Assembly (NCBI RefSeq): GCF_904849725.1
Contig: NC_058521.1
Span: forward strand, 348,438,138-348,502,137
Source of the DNA: Hordeum vulgare subsp. vulgare
Taxonomy: Eukaryota; Streptophyta; Magnoliopsida; Poales; Poaceae
Reading direction: 5' to 3'
DNA: 64,000 bases
The first letter of the stretch is position 1; each line of letters opens with the position of its first letter. Made by a program: the position numbers and the translations under genes. The notes under the pieces are model-generated. The model was not told the DNA's origin, did not search any database, and was given only the letters and a program-made list of their open reading frames with translations. This document shows positions 57,183-64,000 of this stretch, in pieces.

Positions 57183-59217
57183 GCAGGACGGCCCTGAAGC
57201 TCCTCCGCTCTCTCACCTGGTACAAGTCCACACCCAAGAATGCCAAGGACACCATCCCTCGAGCCCCCACGCCCTCTCGCGATCGCTACGGCCTAGCCGT
57301 CGCATGAGTCTACGGTGCACCACACCCCCGCCTACTTAAGCCTTCCCAGATCTCTCTATCCCATATGGACTCCCTCTCCCCATCCTAATTGCACACCCAA
57401 ACCAGCACCTCCACTCCAAAGAGCCCCAAGATCGAGATCGAGCCCGAGTTCCGCCATCGATCTCTCGATAGGAAGCCCCTCCGGTGCTCATTTATCTCCC
57501 TCTAGTCCCTTGCTCTCATAACGCGACCCCCTATCTCTCATGTGCGTTTGCAGCAAGGAAATGTCAATGACAACCTCCTCCCGAAGCCCTCCTCCGTGAC
57601 CTCCTCGTTGCCGGGGAATCCCTACACCCCGGGGACCAGCTCCACCTCCACCAGAATGGTAGAACTCCCATGGTTCCATTTTTGACAACCCCACGCCCTG
57701 TTATGACTTCTCGCGCAGCCACCTCCCTGACCGGAGGTTGACGACAACCCCATGGGGGCCCACACGTCACCCCCCTATGAGACCCCCCACTCGCTGACCT
57801 CTGGTCCCCGCACATTAGGTTTGAATCTGACGCACACGAAGGCTCGGTTCGCCTCAAGCCGTTTAGCTCTCAGTTGACCTAGCTGTTGGTTGATCTGGCC
57901 CACGACGACAATGCCCTTTTCCTTTTTATTTTTGTGTTACTTCTCCAAACATTCCATGGGACTGAATATTTATCCAAATCAAATTATTCCACTTCCTGAA
58001 ATCTTGTAATAATCCAAACTATTTGATGATGCCACTTGTGCACCATTTGGAAAATGTCTTCTGTATAGTTTTTATTTTAAACCCTCTTTAAAGCATTTTT
58101 AATATTTGTTAAAATGCTTTTTCACTATTTTGACACTTCAAAACCAAAAACTACTAATTTTGCCAGTGTTAGATTTCACCCTAGTATTTCACAAAAATGG
58201 TTTGACATTTTTAGGGGTGATGTATTTTTCCTATTTTTGTCGTTGTCTTATTTTTGCTGGTTATATTTCGAAAATAGATTGTGTTGTTGAAGCTGAATCT
58301 GAAGTATAAGGATTTGAAGACCCCAAAGACTTTGTTAAGCGAGGCAAGCAGACCATCAACTATGTCTAAGCAATCCATTTTTATGCATGGCATATAATAC
58401 TTTACTTTGTTGCATCGAATCAGGATGATATGGTGACCACCTTGGTGGTTTACCTCTACTACTTTACTCATCGATACTTGCCTTGCCATGACTCTACTTT
58501 CCTCTTAGAGTTGTGTGGGTGGGAAGTAGATAGGATGCTAGCACATCATACGAAAGTGGGATGGGATTACACATGGTGTTGGGGAGAAAATGTTTTCAAA
58601 GACTTCTCGAAAACCGCGTCAGGTGCCACTAATGCCCGAGGGAGAAGATGAGCTAGGTATCCGCTGGACAAAGAAGTAGTGTACTAGAGCAAGTTGTGTG
58701 TGTGTGTGTGTGTGTGTTTTTGAAAATGGATTAGATTGAAGACTTGTTGACCATTCCCAACTATCACACCCTGTGTTTCGCCTGTCCTCACTAAGTTGGT
58801 ATAACTCCAAAAATTAGGGCCAACAAAAACATTTTCTGTGTGATGTGATGCTTGAACTGCTTGCCATTTGCTTGTTGTTTGATTGTGTTTGAATCATAAA
58901 AATCCTCCTTCTCTCAATACTCATCTCCTTGATCCAAATCGTTGTGCAATGACCATTCCATGTGTGTAAGACATAAAACTATTTTTACAAAATATTATTT
59001 TCACCAAATAGCATTTATTTATTTTAGCTTTTAAAAAGCCCCTAAATTGCAGTGTGTACTAAAAGTCCTCAAATTAGGGAGGATGTTTTTCCCCAAATAT
59101 TTTATTCGGATCCTATTATCAAAAAGACTTCCCAAAACCACAAAAACATTATATTAAAAGTTGTTTTTTATTTTATTTAATATCTTTTTTCTGAGATGAG
59201 AAATGGTCTTTTATAAG
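57183..59217. other. Unassigned sequence, probably old LTR-element relic
   Basis: 57183-57860 is C-rich with TACTTAAGCC and CTCTCTATCCC-like leader sequence; 57900-59217 is AT-rich. A (TG)n microsatellite lies at 58695-58717. I see no protein family on either strand. The style of 58230-58450 resembles the 3' part of gypsy LTRs, but I cannot name it. Confidence 0.4.
58695..58717. repeat. (TG)n microsatellite
   Basis: About eleven TG units run without interruption. Confidence 0.95.
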
Positions 59218-59783
59218 TGTTGGGGATATACCCTATAGGTATAACCCGCCCAAGTTTTAACCCGGGCTCCATGAAGACAGTCCAGACGAAAGATGACCAT
59301 GTGAAGAACAAGGCCCAGAAGGCCGGCTTGTTATGCAAGATAGCTTAAAGACGTCGTCCGAATGGCGGGCTCAAGGATGAAGATACAAGGGGGCGGGCTC
59401 AAGGATGAAGATACAAGGGACTCTCTTTTTCCCTTGAGGAGAAAGGGAAGTTGGAGTTAGATTAGATCACAAGAGTTTAATTAACCCGGACTCCATTGCA
59501 CACTCAAGGCCTCCACCTATATATAAAGGGCAGCCCATGAGCCGAACAGGGACAAGAAAGAAACTCTCGAAAGCTAGGTTAGCTATTCCACACCCTTTTA
59601 ATCGAGATCACCATCAATATAGACACCAAAGTAGGACATATGGTTTTACCTTCACTCAGAGGGGCCGGCCTTGGCTAAATCCATCTCTCGTTCCCGATCA
59701 ACCCCTTCGAGTCGCTACACAACATCGATGACCTCACAGCAAAGTTCTCTGATAAGAACATATGCCGTGACAAAACCACGACA
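59218..59783 (+). repeat. 5' LTR of the gag-protease gypsy relic
   Basis: It starts TGTTGGGGATATACCC and ends ACCACGACA, 566 bp, followed directly by CTTGGCGCCCAACATGGGG, a primer-binding site. TATATATAAA at 59518-59527 is a strong TATA box. A short direct repeat (GGGCGGGCTCAAGGATGAAG) lies near 59391. Confidence 0.85.
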
Positions 59784-61921
59784 CTTGGCGCCCAACATGG
59801 GGAATCGCAAGGTGGAGTTGAGTTCTCGGAGACATGTCTTCAAGCGTTCGGGAGATACACAGTTGGTTAGATGATCAAGAGCCGCCAAGGCAAGCACTAC
59901 ATCGACAAATTAGACTGGGGACCCAAAGCTGTCTCAATCGAGTCTGGGTACGAGGTCCCCTTCGGCTAGATCCACGTCTTCATTGGCAAAATCGGCACGC
60001 CAGTACCCGAGCCGGACATCTACACGGACATCGTCGAGCTGGATAGGTATGCCCAGCCCGACCGGTGTCAAGACGGCTGGTGTCACATCTTTGTCGGCTT
60101 CACTCAAGAAATTGGCCTCCCGGATGTGTTCGCGGGTGGCAAGGAAACCATCGTCAACTCCGATGGCGAGTCGTCGATGGGAGAAACCGAGTAAACTTGT
60201 GCCCTCTATGATACGAGACATGGGGGCTTTCCGGAGACACAAGCCACCAAGGAATCCTATGAGCTGCTCCGACATGTCAGCGTCTACATGGCTAGAACCG
60301 CGGCGGCAGCTGTCGCCGACAGCGCCAGTGGGTCAGGCAAAACGCCGGCTCAGGCCATGAATGATTTAATGGCTGAGATTACCAGACTTTTGGAGGGTCC
60401 CATGACTGTGGAGAACTAGGAGGAGTGCAACGTGAAACGACTAAAGCTTCGCGCGGAGATGGCCAAGGTCCAGCAAGAGATTGATGCTGAAAACGCTCTG
60501 ATCGTGGAGTTGCAGGCTTGTATGTGTGATGAGTCGGAGCGCTTGAAGGGTGATGCTTAGAGGTTAGGACTTCGGCAAGATGCTTGTGAGGTGGTCCAAT
60601 AGAGGAGGCACTAGCCCCGGCTACCACCAAACGTTACACTGACCCGTTTGTTTACTAGTCCACACACCCCGGGCATTGATTGATATCCACCGCGTGGCCA
60701 GGAAGATTCGGATTAGCCTCTGTCGGCTCAGCCATTGCCACAACACTTTCGTGCGCCACGGGGTCACTTCTCCATCCCTGTTGATAATATGATGGCGGAA
60801 ACACATAATTTGGAGTAGCTCCCTATTCACAAAAACTCCCCAGTTGAGATCGAAGCTAGGAATGACATTGAGATGTTGAAGACAACAATGGTCCAACATG
60901 CATAGTACTCACACAGTCGATATCGAATGCATGCTTCACCGTATGCCACATGTCATGAGGAGTCTCCGGTTGTTTCTAGTAGCGGGCGTCAATACCAGCC
61001 CCTGATTTCCCCAACCTGGTTGAGATTACCAAATGCTCAAGACCTCATTGATGCAGCAGGAGCCACCTGACAGGTGGATGCAGAAGTAGCGGCAAGGCGG
61101 GTGGCTCAAGCACATGAAGTTGAACCCCAGTCAGCAACAGAAGGGCTAGAATCAGCACGGAATGATTGACATCCCTTGTTTATATACGTATCTTTGTAGT
61201 GAACCTATGCCTAGAGACGTCTAAGGGCCTCTTAAGGTACCAAACTATACAACAGATCTCGAGCCGGTAGCATGGATTTAAAGTTACGAGCTAGCCATGG
61301 ATATGCTCAACGTCAGCGATGTGGTATGTGCAAAGTATTTGACTATGATGTTGGAAGGGCCGACTCAAACCTGGCGGAAAAACCTTCCACCCAACTCCAT
61401 TAACACTTGGGCTGAGCTGTAGGAACTGCTCATGAAGAATTTTCAAGGAACATTCAAACGGCCGATAACAATTGTGGATCTTCAACACTTTGTTGGCACA
61501 CGGGAGAGTCATCTTATCACCGGACTTGCGGGGTTACACAAATCATCCACTCGTCGGACAATATTACGCCTCCCAAGTTGTCCTTATTTTGGAGAAAAAA
61601 TGCCACCTCCAACCGCTAGTCCTGAAGCTTGGTCACCCAAAACGAAAGATTCAAGACATGGGAGACTTAATGGAAGTTTTGATGAGGTATGCCGAGTCAG
61701 ACGTCATGAAGGATTCCGGCTGGGACGAGGAGAAAGCTAGCAGGAACAAGAGAGGCAAAGGTGACAAGGGCAATCAACATGGTGGAAACCCTGGCGCTGA
61801 AAATAACAAACATAAGCAACCCGAGGGCGGGCTAGAATTTCTGGCTAATACCAATACTAGGTTCAAGAACCAACGCCAAAATAATCGCTCTCGAGGATCT
61901 TACAATGGGAATAAGCTATGA
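59784..61921 (+). pseudogene. Gag of the gypsy relic
   Basis: Broken frames with many stops. The capsid-like core is at about 61340-61700: LEGPTQTWRKNLPPNSINTWAEL, MKNFQGTFKRPITIVDLQH, then after a frame change DMGDLMEVLMRYAESD. The C-terminal end is basic (RNKRGKGDKGNQHGG, RFKNQRQNNRSRG), fitting RNA binding. It resembles gag of Tat-lineage elements. Confidence 0.75.
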
Positions 61922-62429
61922 AATTGTGAGGAAGCACTCAAGGGGCCTTGCCCAAAGCATAGTACCTTGGACAAACTGTTTATTCAATCATGGGAGAATT
62001 GTTATATTATGCAGGAGTTCCAGAACCAAGCCTTCCAAAGTCACCAGGGGGGAATGATGGAGGACATTCGAGTCAGTATGGTCAAACCGACTCATAGGGC
62101 GGCCCGCCCGGCGGGTTCTCATGATCAGGGTTCAATGAACGAGGCGAATCTCGATGAACTTTTCAGGACCAAGGAAACACTGGCAATGGGCAGCATTCTC
62201 CTCGGGGCAATCAACAGCATAACATCAATATTGATTTCGTAGCAACCCTAAGCAGCTGGACAATGGTCAATACCACATTTTCACCACCAGCGCTTGCAAA
62301 GAAGACAAGAAGCGCAAGAAGAGAGCCATTAACATGGTCGAGCATGCAGTCCCAAGATATCTCAACTAGTCTGAGCAACCAATCATTTGGAGCACAGAGG
62401 TTCACCCTCCCCGGGTCGATAACCGAGGA

Positions 62430-62936
62430 GATCTAGCCTTGGTGGTGGCCCATCAGGTTAGTGGCTACACCCTCACAAAGGTCATCATGGATGGATGAAG
62501 CAACATCAACATCTTATATTATGACACTTTCCGATGGATGAACCTTCAAGATAACAGTTTGCATGGCATTATTCCTCGAAAGGCAGCATTCCCAGTAGGG
62601 AAGATTAAGATCCATGTCGCTTTTGGGGACGAGCATAACTGCACATGTGAACACTTAATGTTTGAGGTGGTTAAGATAAAAATCCCATATCATGATCTCT
62701 TCGGGAGGCCGGCTTATGCTCGTTTCATGGTTTTCCCTTGCTATATCTACCTCAAACTCAAGATGATGGGTCCCAAAGGCACCACAACGGTGGGAGGCAG
62801 CAGGAAAATAGCCTAGGAGTGTGAGGAAGGAGATGCGGCTTATGTTGAGTCGGCCCGTGCTGCCCAAAAATTAAAGTTCCTCATGACTGATGTTGACCGG
62901 GCTGATAGTGGTCCCCTCAAGAAAGCCAACAATTGA
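62430..62936 (+). pseudogene. Aspartic protease of the gypsy relic
   Basis: Active-site region: TLTKVIMDG followed by TGA where GGS/GAS would continue, then NINILYYDTF; the Asp is present. KAAFPVGKIKIHVAFGD, FEVVKIKIPYHDLFGRPAYARFM and the RKIA end at 62816 complete the fold, with a further frame to 62936. The LFGRP box matches the ILGRP-type flap end. A polymerase does not follow. Confidence 0.8.
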
Positions 62937-63521
62937 GTAAGTTAACCCGACCAACCTTTGGGCCTTATCATACTAGAGCCACCGTCCCATTATCTTTGTA
63001 TCGACCGCTAAATTTCTATACAAACTTCTATAAAATTTTGAATATAATAAAGCTCATTTTTAGCCTACAAATTGAGCATGAGCTTTGATTATTTGAAAAC
63101 ATGTTAATTGGGGGCTACTGGTCCAAACAAACCATCATGATCAATAGAATAAAGCCGGCTTATCTGAACTCCACATGTTTTGCAGTAGAAGCATTGTCTC
63201 CTGTATATCCTATGCTGGGCTTTTCTATTGATCATAGATCACTTGACGGCTTCCAACTCATCGACTTCATCTTTCTCACCCTCTTGATCTGGCAAAGACG
63301 CAATAAAATGGTTAAGCCTGCATGTATGTTCGATGCGGCTTCGATCAGGTGACTCCATGTACTCTTAACTAGTCAATCCAGTGTGGACTATAAACTAGCA
63401 AGGTTAAAACATTGGTTTAGGTCATGTGAGAGCTGACATACAGAAATCAAGGATAAACCATAGGTTATCATACACACCTCATTGAAGCAAGACTTGATCC
63501 TCGAAAGCTAGTCTTTTTTAC
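62937..63521. other. Noncoding 3' region and junction
   Basis: AT-rich with no gene. AATTGGGGGCTAC at 63106-63118 is polypurine-like, but the following TGGTCC does not match the 5' LTR start. Confidence 0.5.
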
Positions 63522-64000
63522 TGTTGAAAGGATCGATATGGTTGACTAGAGGGGGGGTGAATAGGCAACTAACAAATTTTAAACTTTTCTATAAGAAAAT
63601 TAGGTTTAGCAACAAATAGGTTGTCTAGATATGCAACTAGGTGAGTAACCTATATGATGCTAAAAACAACAATAATAAGCAATAAGTAAATACAAGTAAA
63701 GGTAAGAAATAACCACAGGTGGAACTAATGAAGACGAGGATGTGTTCCCGAAGTTCGGTCCCTTTGAGGGGAAGTATGTCTCTGTTGGAGCAGTGTGGAG
63801 GTACAATGCTCCTCAAGATGCCACTAAGGCCACCGTATTCTCCTCACACCCTCACACAATGCGAAGTGATGTGATTCCACTAAGTGGTGCCCTTGAAGGT
63901 GGCAACCGAACCTTTACAACAAGGTTGGGTCTCTCTCCACAACTCAATTAGAGGCTCCCAACAAAACCACAGAGCTTCACCACAATGGAATGTGGCTCCG
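63522..64000 (-). repeat. LTR fragment entering from the right, minus orientation
   Basis: On the plus strand it begins TGTTGAAAGGATCG, then GACTAGAGGGGGGGTGAA. Read on the minus strand this is an LTR 3' end with a CACCCCCCCTCTAGTC run, the same design as the fragment ending at 54169. The rest continues past the window edge. Confidence 0.6.

Larger units (their letters stand above)
59218..63118 (+). mobile_element. Gypsy retrotransposon relic with LTR, gag and protease only
   Basis: A 5' LTR (59218-59783) is followed by a primer-binding site, a broken gag and a protease. The sequence then becomes noncoding and reaches a polypurine-like GGGGGCTAC (63110-63118) without reverse transcriptase, RNase H or integrase. 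No 3' LTR starting TGTTGGGG is found, so the right boundary is provisional. Confidence 0.75.

Noticed and set aside
57183..57900. A host gene promoter and first exon suggested by the C-rich leader-like sequence
   Set aside because: No conserved protein is found on either strand, and it is wedged between two LTR elements; an LTR relic is more likely.
59834..60360. Ser/Arg-rich alternative frames downstream of the 59218-59783 LTR
   Set aside because: They run in frames other than the gag frame and show no family resemblance.

Overview
This window looks like intergenic DNA from a large-genome Triticeae grass (wheat, Aegilops, barley or rye relatives). I see no intact host gene. Almost every base belongs to transposable elements of grass type: a CACTA DNA transposon with TTTGCCGTC subterminal repeats, Tat-lineage and Athila-like Ty3/gypsy retrotransposons, a Sukkula-type long LTR, and smaller LTR-only relics. 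The coding regions are broken plant-style genes with 75-110 bp GT-AG introns. Start-to-stop translations here are mostly fragments or low-complexity artefacts.

The layout is a deep nest. The host layer at the right is a set of LTR-element relics (53045-64000). A minus-strand gypsy element (48499-53044, 5' LTR 52227-53044) sits in the first of them. A plus-strand Tat-lineage gypsy element (left end outside the window, 3' LTR 47295-48498) is inserted into that element's pol. Three later elements cut this Tat element: a CACTA transposon (1-20218, left end outside) inside the reverse transcriptase domain; an Athila-like element on the minus strand (21145-31330, target-site duplication CCGAC) between its two RNase H domains; and a related element on the plus strand (33977-43337, target-site duplication GCTGG) downstream of its integrase. 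The CACTA itself carries a 4.8 kb Sukkula-type solo LTR inside an intron of its accessory transposase gene and a 1.2 kb Athila-type solo LTR.

The leftmost 5.8 kb is a higher-order tandem repeat: about six copies of a 904-922 bp unit, each made of ~30 bp monomers plus a purine tract followed by a complementary pyrimidine tract. The adjoining CACTA genes are dead: the main transposase has lost its catalytic core by an in-frame internal deletion and carries a nonsense codon and frameshifts.

The two Athila-like elements form an apparent autonomous/non-autonomous pair. 21145-31330 has gag, protease, reverse transcriptase, RNase H and integrase plus an extra ORF. 33977-43337 has gag and protease remnants and an Athila-type second ORF but no reverse transcriptase or integrase, while sharing LTR ends, primer-binding site and a 3' noncoding block with the other. 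Both carry an internal copy of an LTR-leader-like GC-rich block just upstream of their second ORF. The Tat element has an antisense coiled-coil ORF between integrase and 3' LTR and a second RNase H, both hallmarks of that lineage. All family names are from memory and would need a TREP/RepBase search to confirm.
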